Program-made: the position numbers and the translations under genes | Assembly: GCA_030560485.1 (NCBI GenBank) | Contig: JAKTTS010000260.1 | Span: forward strand, 1 to 21,584 | Length of the DNA: 21,584 bases | Direction of reading: 5' to 3' | From: Ascoidea tarda (nom. inval.) | Taxonomy: Eukaryota; Ascomycota; Saccharomycetes; Ascoideales; Ascoideaceae | The notes under the pieces: generated by a model | Told to the model about the DNA's origin: nothing | The model's input: only the letters and a program-made list of their open reading frames with translations | Databases searched by the model: none | In this document: positions 8,979 through 18,547 of the stretch, one piece after another | Position numbering within the stretch: position 1 is the stretch's first letter | How the letters are laid out: the number at the start of each line of letters is the position of its first letter

Positions 8979-11900
8979 ATGGAAGTGATATCAAGTGTTC
9001 AAGCTACGTTGAATGAGTTTATTGGTAGGCAATTGACTGTTTTCTTTTTTTAATTTGTCTTCAAGAGGTGAATTATCAACTAATCATCAAAATTAGATGC
9101 CTCCACTACCATCATAAGAATTTTGGATTCCAAACAGAAGTTGGTTAATAAAAACGACCCATTGATATCCATTTGTCAAAGAATAATTGCCCTTTTGCCT
9201 CTATCCGAATCAATTGAAAGATCAATCAGAAAGGCTGAAGTTAAAAACCCTCACAGGAAACATCAGGAGAAGAATGTAATTCTCAACTTACAAAAATCAT
9301 CATCGATCGAGGATAAAGTCCAGGATGCTATTAATAACTACCAATATAAAAATATTGATAATTCAGTAGTTTTGTCCTTGGAGATGACTGCCTCCAAGCT
9401 ATGGAATTCTTTAACGATATCCTTGAGAGATTTTGATAATGAAGATCTTAAAACTCCTGAACACAACCGTAACGAAAAAAATGTTTACATTCAGTTATGT
9501 CAGGTAAAATATTTTGCTGCAGTCTTGTTTAACATATTTGACGGGTTAAACCCAACTTTCTCAAATAAATTGAGATCTTTGAAGTGCTTTTTGAAGGTTT
9601 TTAATTTATTTGTTGACGAAAACCAATTAACACTATCTAAAAAAATTCAAGACATAACTGATCTAATAACAAACGACATTGAAACTAATTTTATAAACAG
9701 TGAGAATAACCCTATCTATAATAATAGTAATAATGACCTCTCTGTCTCTGATGATACACAATTGAATGACTTCAAAAAGGAATTTAATTCGATGAAAATT
9801 GAATTATTAATTATGGATATGAGATTAAATATCAATTTAAAAGATTTTGAATTAGCTAAATATTATGAAAAAAAAGCAAATATTTTAAACAATTACTCCA
9901 CTCTTCAAAATCAAAACAATTCAATTATTGAATTTGCCAGATTTATATATAATTCTTGTTTCACGCATTTAGATAAAATAATCAATAATAACAAAAACAA
10001 CATTAAAAATAATGATAAAATTGAAAATTCAACTGAGATCAATAAAAATGATGATGACAAATTAATACTAACAGAATCTGTTTATTTCTTAAAAGTTGCC
10101 ATTCAATATTTGGACTTACCAATTGTTTTTAATCCAAAAATTATTCGCTTGGAATTAAAATTTAAAACACTTTTATTATTATGTCAATCTTTAATTAATT
10201 TAAGATTTTTCAATGATGCAAAATCTTATATTTCAATTCTTGAACAATTATACCCAAGCAAAATTGAACCATTTAAATTATTTTTACAAATTTTAAATTT
10301 TGAAAAATCTTCTTTGAAAATTGATAAAAATACCAACAATAATAAGTGTAAGGATAATACTACCAATACTAATATTATAGCTGAACAAACTTTAATGAAA
10401 ATGATTATGTCAGTTTCAATTTCAAAAAATGATAATTTTAATCAAGTAATTGCCATATTAAACGATTATTCTAAAAATAATCCCATCTCTTCAATTAAAT
10501 GTTTAGACTACATTTTTCAAAATAAATTAGATCCATTCAAGAATCATGGTTTTTTGGAAGTTTGTTTGACATCAAAAATTTGGATCATATCTTCAATCCA
10601 ATTTGATATTCAAAATATTGACCCGAATATCACTAATGATGAAAACAGTGATAGTTTTCAGATTGAACATATCCAAAAAATTTTGAGTTCTGCTGAAAAA
10701 CGGTTTGCATCACCATTATCAAAAAAATGTTCATCTGCTTTGATTACTTTATTTTGGAATAATGGCAAAAAACTTATGAAATCTAAAAAATATTCTTTAT
10801 CAATTGAATGGTTTTATTTTGCACTTCATAGATTTATATTATCTGAACATGATTTTTCTGAAGACGTTGGAAAAATCCAAAGATCAATTTTAAATTGCTA
10901 TTTTGAAATGAAGAATCTTGATAAAATCAAAGAAATCTATAATAAAATGGCTGATAGAGATAAGATGCATTTACTATCCTTATACATAATGTTTAAGGTT
11001 TATATATCAGAAAACGACAATGAAAGTTCTATGAATACAATCAAATTGATTTTTGAGAATAAAACAGAGAATCATATTTCAGTTTTACTATCTTGTATTG
11101 TCGAGGCAAGAAATCATTCAAATTCAATTGTTGCAATTGAGGGAATGGTTAATGTTTTAACTAAGATGGATGATAAAGCTGAATTTTCAGACGAGATTTT
11201 GGTTCCTGTGGCATTGCGATGTACTATTCAGTTGATAATTAATGATATTAGCAAATGCAATAATACTGATTTAAAAATAAAATACATGAAAACTTGTGGT
11301 GAATTATATACTGAATGCTATAATTTTATAAAGAAAAGTTTCAATAAAATTTCTCCAGATATACCTTATGATCAAGATGAAATTGAGATTGAACAGTTGA
11401 AAAAACAGATATTATCAGTTGATGAACTTGAATGGTTAATCTGTAATGGGTACAATTTGGCAAACAAATGTTATCAAAGTAAATTTTATAAAGAAGGATT
11501 AATTATATCCACAAAGGCAATTGAAGTATGAAGGACCTTTTTTTTGTTTTTAATTTTTGATTATCTTATAAAAGGTGTTTTTAACTAACAATATTTGTTT
11601 TTATTGGTTTAGATTGAAAATTTCATTAAAGAGGATACAGACAAAGGAAGATATAAAAAATTAAAGGTTTGGTATATTCGTACTTGTTTGTTAAGGATAA
11701 TTTGTTTTAATTGTTTAATCTCACAAGAGAATAATTTAGTTGACAAAGTGGATTCTTTAAAAAAAAATCGGGAAAATGTCATAAACCTAAAAGAAAAACT
11801 TAGCAAACATCTAAATAATTTGATTTTGGAAGATTGTGAAAACAGTTTGATTATTGATGATATTGATCAAGTTGAAGATAAGAACTTTTGGAAAGCATGT

Positions 11901-12421
11901 TATTCTCAGGTAGTTTTATTTCAGTTTGAAATAGAATTGAAATTGAGCAATTGGGAGACCATTGAGACATTGATATTAGTAAGTTATTTTTATCTTAAGA
12001 TTACAGAATAAGGCCGATTTAAAGGTTTTAATTTTTTTTGATTGTTATTTTACTAATATTAAACTAATAGGAGGTTAAAAAATTCTCAAGTATGTTTGAA
12101 GTGAATGAGACCGTAATCAATCTTATTTTGTCGGTAAAGTGTAAAGCCATTATAAAAACAAAAGTTTTAAGAATAATTATAGAAGATTCCTTAAACCACA
12201 GTTATACTAAATTTCCCGTTATTTTAAGATGGGTACGAAATTTTATGGATATAGTTGTTGATTTTGAAGATGAGAATTGTATAAGCCTACTTTCGAGAAT
12301 TTATTCTAGAATTCGAGCATCAGCAAAAAAAGAAATTAATATGATTTATAATGAAATTGAGTGGTTAAGTAAGTTGGAAACCAGGTCAAATAATTACAAG
12401 AACTGTAAAAAAGCAAAATAG
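8979..12421 (+). CDS. SPO22: Meiosis protein Spo22/Zip4, four exons
   Basis: Exons 8979-9024, 9097-11525, 11613-11978 and 12071-12421 join in frame to 1,064 codons including the stop, giving 1,063 residues. S. cerevisiae Spo22/Zip4 has about 975. Exon 1 supplies the only convincing ATG: exon 2 is open from 9097 but has no ATG until 9378. Residues about 245-290 (MDMRLNINLKDFELAKYYEK) and 570-640 (SLSIEWFYFALHRF...KIQRSILNCYFEM...IYNKM) match the Spo22 domain, a TPR-like helical array. Zip4 is a chromosomal scaffold that promotes crossover formation and synaptonemal-complex assembly in meiosis. Each intron carries a stop in the reading frame, so only spliced RNA gives the full protein. S. cerevisiae SPO22 also has an intron and is a known Mer1-dependent splicing target. 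Family assignment is fairly sure; the first exon rests on splice motifs and frame alone. Confidence 0.82.
9025..9096 (+). other. SPO22 intron 1 (72 bases)
   Basis: The 5' site is GTAGGC, a poor match to the yeast GTATGT consensus. ACTAAT at 9079-9084 is the likely branch site, 13 bases before the AATTAG 3' end. Splicing after the first base of a codon (phase 1) joins Ile-15 to an Asp codon and opens exon 2 in the right frame. Unspliced RNA would stop at a TAA inside the intron. Confidence 0.7.
11526..11612 (+). other. SPO22 intron 2 (87 bases)
   Basis: The 5' site is GTATGA, close to consensus but with A at position 6. A perfect ACTAAC branch site sits at 11584-11589, and the 3' end is TTTAG. 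The junction is phase 0. Without splicing the frame stops at the second intron codon. Confidence 0.88.
11979..12070 (+). other. SPO22 intron 3 (92 bases)
   Basis: The 5' site is GTAAGT and the branch site TACTAAT at 12051-12057. The 3' end is AATAG, the first AG after the branch. The junction is phase 0 and exon 4 continues in frame to a TAG at 12419-12421. Confidence 0.87.
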
Positions 12422-12642
12422 AAGAACAAGTCAACATTATACAAGTTTACTAATATGAGTTAAATGTTTAAAAAGCAACAAAATGTTGGAATGAAGGTGT
12501 TTCTTTAATAATGTGAGTAGATTTTTTATGACCTTGAACTGAGATGGTTAGTGTTTAAAGTGGTTTACTAACAAACTCATGGACAGGTCTGGGAAAAGTG
12601 AAAGTGGATCAGCCTGGTGCAAACAAGCTATAAAATTTTCGC

Positions 12643-12658
12643 CTTTCGTAAACGAAAG
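12643..12658. repeat. Perfect inverted repeat, 7-base arms
   Basis: CTTTCGT and ACGAAAG are separated by AA. It lies 220 bases after SPO22. It could be a dimeric factor site or a small hairpin; nothing decides between them. Confidence 0.7.
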
Positions 12659-12976
12659 ACTTGAGAGTCAGGTATGTATGAGGAAACCAAATTGAAGGGA
12701 AAAGATATTTCCATAAAAGCTCAATCCCCATGTTTACTAACAGATTCTCTTGACACCCAAAACCAATAAAGCTCTTAGAGTTGTGGCCCGAATTAACAAA
12801 AGCCGCTGATTGCTCGAACAACTGAGTTAGCAGTTCAACCTAAATCAGTGTATTAGAATAATTGCACGCTGAGAATCACCCAAATGATTAAAACTGGTGC
12901 AATTACTTAGCTACATAATAAGAATCATTCTTTTGCTGTTAATGGCAAACAGGCTCAGGAACAGCTGTTTACAATA

Positions 12977-12981
12977 CCAAT
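12977..12981 (+). promoter_or_regulatory. CCAAT box
   Basis: ACCAATCAG context, just upstream of the GC-rich island. The same nine-base word, ACCAATCAG, occurs in the other GC-rich intergenic region at 18547-18555. CCAAT is the Hap2/3/4/5 target in yeasts; use of this copy is inferred. Confidence 0.4.
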
Positions 12982-13000
12982 CAGCTCGAGCCCAGGAGAC

Positions 13001-13024
13001 CCAGGCCCATCAAAACGGGCCTGG
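13001..13024. repeat. GC-rich inverted repeat, 8-base arms
   Basis: CCAGGCCC at 13001-13008 and GGGCCTGG at 13017-13024 are perfect complements with an 8-base spacer. It lies at the upstream edge of the GC island. A second palindrome, CCAGGCCTGG, lies further in the island near 13126. Confidence 0.8.
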
Positions 13025-13358
13025 CTCCAGACGCCGGTGTTCGTTGGCCCCGACCGCTGTGTTGCTCCGCGCCGCCCGTGTGTGCAGAGGCTTGAGAGGC
13101 CTCCTCGTGGGCTGCCCCCGTTGTCCAGGCCTGGAGGGCCCTTCCAGCACGGCGGCCCTGTCCAACCAGCGCCGAGCACTGCTGGGCCGAACACAAAAAG
13201 AAAGAGCTGCGCGCCTGGCCCAAAAAGGACGAGTTTATTTTTGGAACAGAGAAACTTCACACTCTTCACTGGATGGAAATTTGCATCTTCTGGCCCCAGC
13301 AAACTGTGTGTATCATCACAATGGATGGTTGACTTTTTATTTTTGTTTGAGGGCTTTT

Positions 13359-13366
13359 TATATAAA
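13359..13366 (+). promoter_or_regulatory. TATA box of the small cysteine-motif gene
   Basis: TATATAAA, a perfect match to the yeast TATA consensus, stands 141 bases before the ATG at 13507. That distance leaves room for a pyrimidine-rich start region and leader. Confidence 0.6.
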
Positions 13367-13506
13367 TTGACCCCAGTTTCTTCACTCTTTTTACGTTCTC
13401 CAATTTGTCGACATTACTTTGTTTCTTGCAACACTTGTTCATTATTTTTTTTCGTTTTGCAATTCGTCCTACAGCTCGTTTTCATTCCTGTGCAATCTCA
13501 ATCAAA

Positions 13507-13752
13507 ATGGAAAGCAGTAGAATTCAACAGATCAAAAATGAAATTTATATTCCAAAGCAGCCATTAATTCCTATACCTTCAATTACATCCCACCACCCTA
13601 CTTTAATAATGCAGGATAAATTGACCGACACAACTCATCACAGCTCTTGCGGCTGTTGTGGTCCTGACTGTATTACCAAGAAAGCATGGTTTTACGGGCC
13701 CAATGGCGAAGTCAAATCCTCTTCGAGCTACACTTATTCGTTAAATCGTTGA
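13507..13752 (+). CDS. Small protein with a Cys-x-Cys-Cys-x3-Cys motif
   Basis: The ATG at 13507, in the context ATCAAAATGG, opens a frame of 81 residues. The frame is open further upstream but only to a TTG. Residues 1-45 are mixed, with a Pro/Ile-rich piece (IPKQPLIPIPS) and several His. Residues 48-55 hold four cysteines (C48, C50, C51, C55) in SCGCCGPDC. The C-terminal part is KKAWFYGPNGEVKSSSSYTY. There is no signal peptide or membrane segment. The His and Cys content suggests metal binding, but this is inference and the motif is not a standard zinc finger or metallothionein array. The upstream TATA box, pyrimidine-rich leader and GC island suggest strong or regulated expression. I do not recognise the family. 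Small size leaves some doubt, but the promoter context and non-random C-terminus support a gene. Confidence 0.68.
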   Translation: MESSRIQQIKNEIYIPKQPLIPIPSITSHHPTLIMQDKLTDTTHHSSCGCCGPDCITKKAWFYGPNGEVKSSSSYTYSLNR

Positions 13753-14315
13753 TTTTTGAATTTGCTTGCATTTTCTTATCATTGTTTTATTTCGTTATGA
13801 TTTTCTTTGTCTTACGGTGGTGTTTTCATTTTCAACTTTTTCTCGATTTTTATTCTCTGAAATTTAGTGGTTATCTTTTTTTACTTTATTTTCTTATCAA
13901 ATCCCTTTTTTGTTATCTTCTATAGTAATTCCATTTTACTCTATTATTGTCTTGAGTTAAACTTGAATGTTTATCTCTTGTAACTTCGACAATGTTGAAA
14001 TCGTAGCTTGATCTTGATGCCATTAAAACCATCTCTTTGGAACTCTTCACTTGACTCTAGTTGAACACCTCAACACCATTTGGGTTTGTGGGGCACACGT
14101 TTTTTCTTCAAGGGCACCTCTTTTGTATGCATGCATGTAGACGCATGTTTTCACGGGTTCTGCATTGCACCCAAACTTTTCCACAATCAATAAATGTAAG
14201 TGTTTTAGGAATATAAGTTATGAACAATCTATCTACTATTTACAAAAAGAAAGCAAAAGTATTGCAAATGATAACCCTGAATTTTTCTATCTGATAGATT
14301 AGGAGACCTTCCAGT
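13753..14315. other. Convergent intergenic region
   Basis: This 560-base stretch lies between two convergent genes and should hold only their 3' ends. It is T-rich at first, then mixed, with an alternating run TATGCATGCATG near 14126-14137. I see no gene or repeat of note. Confidence 0.5.
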
Positions 14316-16310
14316 TTAAATTACTTCCATCAACTTATTGCTGTCTACAACGTAATCATCTCCTTCTTTATTAATGATTCCCTTTGCGAAATAAGTCTCA
14401 AATGTGTGTCTTGGAACCCATCCTCCATCGATTGCAAATGGATTCTCGATTAATTTGTTTTTATAGTTTTCATAGTCTTCATAAAATTCTTCAACTTCTT
14501 GTCTTTTCCATTTAATAGGACATTCGTCATTTCCTTCAATCCCTTTAGCCAATTTGCTATCCAAAAAGTTCTTCCAATATGTTGCAATCTTGATTAATGA
14601 TTCCTCAACATCAAGAATATCCTCATCGGTTTTCTTATTAATCAATTTAATATATGGGCTTTTTAATTCATTAATAACTGGCGCAGTATAATAAATTAAA
14701 TCTTTATCTAACTCATTTACTTTTTTTTCCCATAAATGCTGATTTCTAGTCTTTTTGTAAAAATCTTTATAAATTCTTCTATCTAATTCACTCAATTTAT
14801 CTAGCTCAATTCCAAGTTGATTTAAATCAAAGATTTTCATTCCCTCATGTCTAATAAACAATGGATTGCTTGTAAATATAAATGGTTTAATAGTAAAATG
14901 CTCAAAATCAACAAAATATGGCTCAAATTCACCATCTCCTTTCTCTTTCATTATAACATTTAATGGATCAATATCGCCACTGTACAATCTTCCCTTAAAT
15001 AACTTTTCTATTTTAGGTATTGTCTTGGATTTGTTGTCAATCAAATTTGGCGCAATTTTTTTAAGTTTTTCTAAAACCTCAATTGAATTATTCAATAATT
15101 TCTCATTTTCAATACTAGCCTCGGATTTGCTCAAACTTAATCTATTTCGAATATTTTCAATCTCAATATTACATGAATCATCCACAATCTTATATGGTTC
15201 ATCGATTTTCCATGGTCCCGAATAAATTTTATAGACATCATTTGAAACTAATTTTTTATTTCGGAAAAAATTTCTTTCCACTGATGGCCCAATTCTCCAT
15301 CTATTTTTAAATAACAGTTTGTCTGCTTTTTCTTCATTATATGGCTCTCCTCTTTCTCTTAGATTGATATCAACATCGTTATAAAAATAAATTGATCCAA
15401 ATTGATTAAACTCAATTAAATTCAATTTATGTTGAAAATTTCCTAAAATATCAATAACCTCATTTAATTTCTCCTTGGAATTTACTTCTTCATCTTCAAT
15501 ATTTGGATACCATTTTTTCATCAATAAATCCCCCTCAATATATTCCATTAATATATATGGTGTTCTTAACGGATTTATTTCATGTGATGAATAACTTAAA
15601 ACTCTAGGAACATTTATCCCCAATTTCAATCTCGCAAAATCCATAGTAGCAACTTCACTGTCAATTTTTCTGGAAATTGCAAAATCACTATCGATTTTAT
15701 AAGGAATTCTTAAAATTAATGATTTTCCAGTATTTAAATCAATTTTATAAATCCTGTGATGTTTACCCTCATGATGGCTTGACATTGTTTTGATTGAAAG
15801 AGATTCATTTGAGTTTTTTAAGCTTCCAAGAACATCTGGTATGATATTTTCCTTCAATGTAATTGTATTGTCAGGATTTAAAACTGGCGATTTTAAGGTT
15901 TCTGGATTTTCATTCTCTTTCATTGTTGAGTATAAATCTTCAAGTAATTTTGCTGTGCCAGGGAACGAAAATGTTGTAATTCTTTTTTCCTTTTCTTGTT
16001 TATCATTTTTTAACCAATAACCCCAGGTGTATTGGAAGAAAGCGTCCTTTTCAGGATCGTTTTCTTCGTTTAATTTAATATACTTTATGTTTTCTTTTTC
16101 ATCACTTTTGAGATTGCTATTCTTACTATCAGTACTGTTAAATCTTTTAGTATAATTTGAAGAAGAAGAGAAAGAAGGAATCGATGGTAATGAATTGTTA
16201 AAAAAATTTGAAGAGGATATTAAAGATGGTTCATTAATTTTCAAAGATGCACGTAAAAAATTATTCAATCTCAAAGATTTATTGTAAGATCTTAAAGTAT
16301 GTCTCAACAT
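14316..16310 (-). CDS. AIM9: Aim9-type mitochondrial protein with aminoglycoside-phosphotransferase-like kinase fold
   Basis: The 664-residue product starts at the ATG at 16310-16308; S. cerevisiae Aim9 (Fmp29), as I recall, is about 627 residues. Residues 1-60 (MLRHTLRSYNKSLRLNNFLR and on) are basic and Ser/Asn-rich, as in a mitochondrial presequence. The block DAFFQYTWGYWLKNDKQEKE at 89-108 is characteristic of the family. The APH-like fold follows: an N-lobe with SLILRIPYK near 197-205, a hinge at 250-262 (TPYILMEYIEGDL), a catalytic loop SGDIDPLN at 444-451 with D446 and N451, and VDFEH at 467-471 with D468 in the metal-binding position. Family members are found in mitochondria but their substrate is unknown. 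The usual His-Gly-Asp of APH kinases is Ser-Gly-Asp here. The gene is followed by a convergent neighbour and preceded by RTC4 on the same strand. Confidence 0.9.
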   Translation of the reverse strand: MLRHTLRSYNKSLRLNNFLRASLKINEPSLISSSNFFNNSLPSIPSFSSSSNYTKRFNSTDSKNSNLKSDEKENIKYIKLNEENDPEKDAFFQYTWGYWLKNDKQEKEKRITTFSFPGTAKLLEDLYSTMKENENPETLKSPVLNPDNTITLKENIIPDVLGSLKNSNESLSIKTMSSHHEGKHHRIYKIDLNTGKSLILRIPYKIDSDFAISRKIDSEVATMDFARLKLGINVPRVLSYSSHEINPLRTPYILMEYIEGDLLMKKWYPNIEDEEVNSKEKLNEVIDILGNFQHKLNLIEFNQFGSIYFYNDVDINLRERGEPYNEEKADKLLFKNRWRIGPSVERNFFRNKKLVSNDVYKIYSGPWKIDEPYKIVDDSCNIEIENIRNRLSLSKSEASIENEKLLNNSIEVLEKLKKIAPNLIDNKSKTIPKIEKLFKGRLYSGDIDPLNVIMKEKGDGEFEPYFVDFEHFTIKPFIFTSNPLFIRHEGMKIFDLNQLGIELDKLSELDRRIYKDFYKKTRNQHLWEKKVNELDKDLIYYTAPVINELKSPYIKLINKKTDEDILDVEESLIKIATYWKNFLDSKLAKGIEGNDECPIKWKRQEVEEFYEDYENYKNKLIENPFAIDGGWVPRHTFETYFAKGIINKEGDDYVVDSNKLMEVI

Positions 16311-16630
16311 TTTGAATCATAAATCAATAGAAAGATCAACTAATTTAAACAAATGAAAACTCAATAATCAAGCCCAATAATCAAAACCCAATTATATTTG
16401 ATTAAAAAAATTGAAAAAAAATTGAATCCACAAATCCGGATTCTAATAAATACACAATTGCGTTATTGTGCATACAAACGCATGTGTAAAATTTAAATTA
16501 AAAAGCTGTTTTTTTGTTAAAATTACAAATATTAATAATAAAAAAAAAAGAATGAATGAACAGGTATTAATATACAAATTGAAATAGAAAGTAAAAAAAA
16601 GAGAAATTGTGGAAGTCTTTTTTTTTATTT
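16311..16630. promoter_or_regulatory. AIM9 upstream region
   Basis: About 320 AT-rich bases lie between the AIM9 start and the RTC4 stop, both on the minus strand. It contains the palindrome AATCCGGATT at 16433-16442 and long A-runs. No TATA box or known factor site is convincing. Confidence 0.4.
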
Positions 16631-18070
16631 TTAGGTTGATTTTTTAATTTTTTTGATTTGTTTCCAATCATCTACATCGATATCAATACTATCATCACCA
16701 TCATCATCATTATTATCAATACCCAAATCTATATTCAGTGATTTTGAATGTTTTTTAACAGGTTTTTGTGTTGTGAATTCAATTTCATCATCTGATAGAG
16801 AAGTGATTGATTCAAGAAAGGAGAGCTGCTTTCGCTTGTTTTTATTTACATTAAGTTTGTTTTTAGTGTCATTGTTGTTGTCAATTTTTATGTTGTTGGA
16901 ATTGATACCGATATCGATATCGTTCAAGTAGTTTAAAACATCAGATCGGTTGTGTTGTTTTAAAACCGAAAACTCGTCCATTACGTAATAGCCGTAATTG
17001 TTTGTATCGAGTAGGACTTGATAAGCTTTATCTATGTTTATGTTAAAGTCTTCCATTATAAATCTTGTAGCAATTTCTGGGGTTAATACAAAGAGGTTGA
17101 AGGAGTCGATGCCTAAGAAGGAGACTAATGAATTGTGCTTAGCGGTTTTGATTAGGTTGTCATTAAAGTGGTTTTTGATTATATTTGATATTACAGCTTG
17201 TCTTTTTGTGCCGAAATAGCCACAGGAAAATTTGGAAAAGTCTATTGACTGGTAGTCTTTTATGTTTAAAGTTGAGTGGGTAGAGTTTGATTTAATTTTT
17301 AGAGCATTGTTGTAGAATAGGGAGGTAGATTTATAGGATTTAGGAGTGTTTAGTAGAGGTTTGATTATATGTAGATGTTTGGTTATTTTTTGAATGATTT
17401 CTGGTTTTGATAGTGGAGGAGGGAAGAGTTGGTTTAAAGGTTTGTAGAGGTTATTTTTGTATTGCATTTTTGATTGTGATTTCTTAAAGATGTCATTTTT
17501 GATTATTAGATGAGAATTGTTTCTATAGAAGTTTGAGTTTAGGTCTTCGTTTGAGAAAAAGACGTCAGTTTTTATGTTGAAAGAGTTTATGTCGATGTCG
17601 ATTTCATTTTTGATTATGTTGTTTAGTTTTTTAATTTCATTTGATATTCCTGATTTTTTATAGCTATCATTGTGATTATTATTGTTATTATTATTGTGGA
17701 TATTAGTAGTATTTATATTGGCATTAGTGATATTATTAATGTTGTCATTATTGGTAATAGTATTATGATTATGATTAGGACTAGGATTATCATTTTCCAG
17801 ATTAATAATTGAGCTTTTTTTAATAAAATTTGAATCATTTAAGAAATCAAGATCGAAGTCCTCAAAACAGCTATCAAAAACTTTATCATTATTGTCATCA
17901 GAGGTATCAGCTTGTGTGTTACGATTAGGTTTGTTTTTTTCATTAAATGAGGTATCGTTGTTGATGATTTGGCTAAATTCCTTTAGAAAAACCTGAGAAA
18001 ATTCTTTTCTTTTGGAAAAAGAGCAAGCAGGATTATGTTTGTATTCATCGTCAGATAGAACATTTGACAT
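16631..18070 (-). CDS. RTC4: Rtc4-domain protein
   Basis: The ATG at 18070-18068 gives 479 residues; an in-frame TTG two codons earlier is not a likely start. Residues 1-170 are Asn/Asp/Ser-rich and disordered, including a run of seven Asn near residue 130. Residues about 280-375 match the Rtc4 domain: FSCGYFGTKRQAVISNIIKN, then SFLGIDSFNLFVLTPEIATR, then FIMEDFNINIDKAYQVLLDT, with the typical 'VL-P-E-A-x-x-I-x-E-D' core. The C-terminus is acidic (DDDGDDSIDIDVDDW) and then basic (KQIKKIKKST), which suggests a nuclear protein. S. cerevisiae Rtc4 (restriction of telomere capping) is about 400 residues and its molecular role is unclear. Domain identity is fairly secure; the telomere link is known for S. 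cerevisiae only and is inferred here. Confidence 0.8.
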   Translation of the reverse strand: MSNVLSDDEYKHNPACSFSKRKEFSQVFLKEFSQIINNDTSFNEKNKPNRNTQADTSDDNNDKVFDSCFEDFDLDFLNDSNFIKKSSIINLENDNPSPNHNHNTITNNDNINNITNANINTTNIHNNNNNNNHNDSYKKSGISNEIKKLNNIIKNEIDIDINSFNIKTDVFFSNEDLNSNFYRNNSHLIIKNDIFKKSQSKMQYKNNLYKPLNQLFPPPLSKPEIIQKITKHLHIIKPLLNTPKSYKSTSLFYNNALKIKSNSTHSTLNIKDYQSIDFSKFSCGYFGTKRQAVISNIIKNHFNDNLIKTAKHNSLVSFLGIDSFNLFVLTPEIATRFIMEDFNINIDKAYQVLLDTNNYGYYVMDEFSVLKQHNRSDVLNYLNDIDIGINSNNIKIDNNNDTKNKLNVNKNKRKQLSFLESITSLSDDEIEFTTQKPVKKHSKSLNIDLGIDNNDDDGDDSIDIDVDDWKQIKKIKKST

Positions 18071-18174
18071 CTTCAATTAAAAAAAGAGGAAAATAAAACA
18101 AATAAACAGAAACATAAGAAAGAAAGATAAGGTAGTAATTGAAAACCATCAGCTGAAAAAGTGAAGAAATGATG

Positions 18175-18237
18175 TGCTTCTGTTTTCGGAGTGCAGAAGC
18201 TCCGTCTGGCTGGCGACACCAGCATTTCACAGAAGCA
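18175..18237. repeat. Nested inverted repeats with three-way-junction potential
   Basis: The outer arms TGCTTCTGT (18175-18183) and ACAGAAGCA (18229-18237) are perfect 9-base complements. Two smaller stems lie inside: CGGAG (18187-18191) with CTCCG (18200-18204), and CTGG (18206-18209) with CCAG (18219-18222). Their loops are 8 and 9 bases. The element lies about 105 bases upstream of the RTC4 ATG. Confidence 0.65.
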
Positions 18238-18547
18238 TGAAGCTATCAAGAGTAAAGAGTAGGACGCAAATGTGTCTTGTTTGCGACTTTTAAGGGCTAC
18301 TCTCTATTGAGTTGTATCTGGAATATCTCTGTATGAGCTGGATGATAGTAGATGCAGTATCTCTATATATCACTGTCTCTGAGTGTATCTTGACACTGTG
18401 TATTTGCCAAATGGAAAAAAGCAAATCCGAACAGATCCGTGCTCCGGTAGGCAGCCACGGTATGTGAGCTGCAGGGCGGACACCACCCGGAAAGAACATC
18501 CGCAGCATTTGCGCGGCTCGGCGTGAGAACCGCCGGTGGGCAGCGGA

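Larger units (their letters stand above)
12422..13506. promoter_or_regulatory. Long intergenic region with GC-rich island upstream of the small cysteine-motif gene
   Basis: This 1.1 kb region follows SPO22 and precedes the gene at 13507. The first half is AT-rich. It contains the inverted repeat CTTTCGTAAACGAAAG at 12643-12658. The part from about 12960 to 13230 is very GC-rich: counting by eye, 125 of 180 bases at 13021-13200 are G or C, about 69%. A CCAAT box lies at 12977-12981 just before the island, and TATATAAA lies at 13359-13366. A pyrimidine-rich leader then runs to the ATG, as in strongly expressed yeast genes. The long open frames over the island, on both strands, reflect the lack of AT-rich stop codons and show no family features. 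Confidence 0.6.

Noticed and set aside
12609-12821. 70-codon minus-strand frame downstream of SPO22
   Set aside because: No domain and no promoter context; probably chance.
12897-13370. Long open frames over the GC-rich island on both strands (for example 12897-13370 plus and 12955-13302 minus)
   Set aside because: High G+C removes AT-rich stop codons, so long frames are expected. The products are Arg/Gly/Pro-rich with no domain, and they overlap on both strands.
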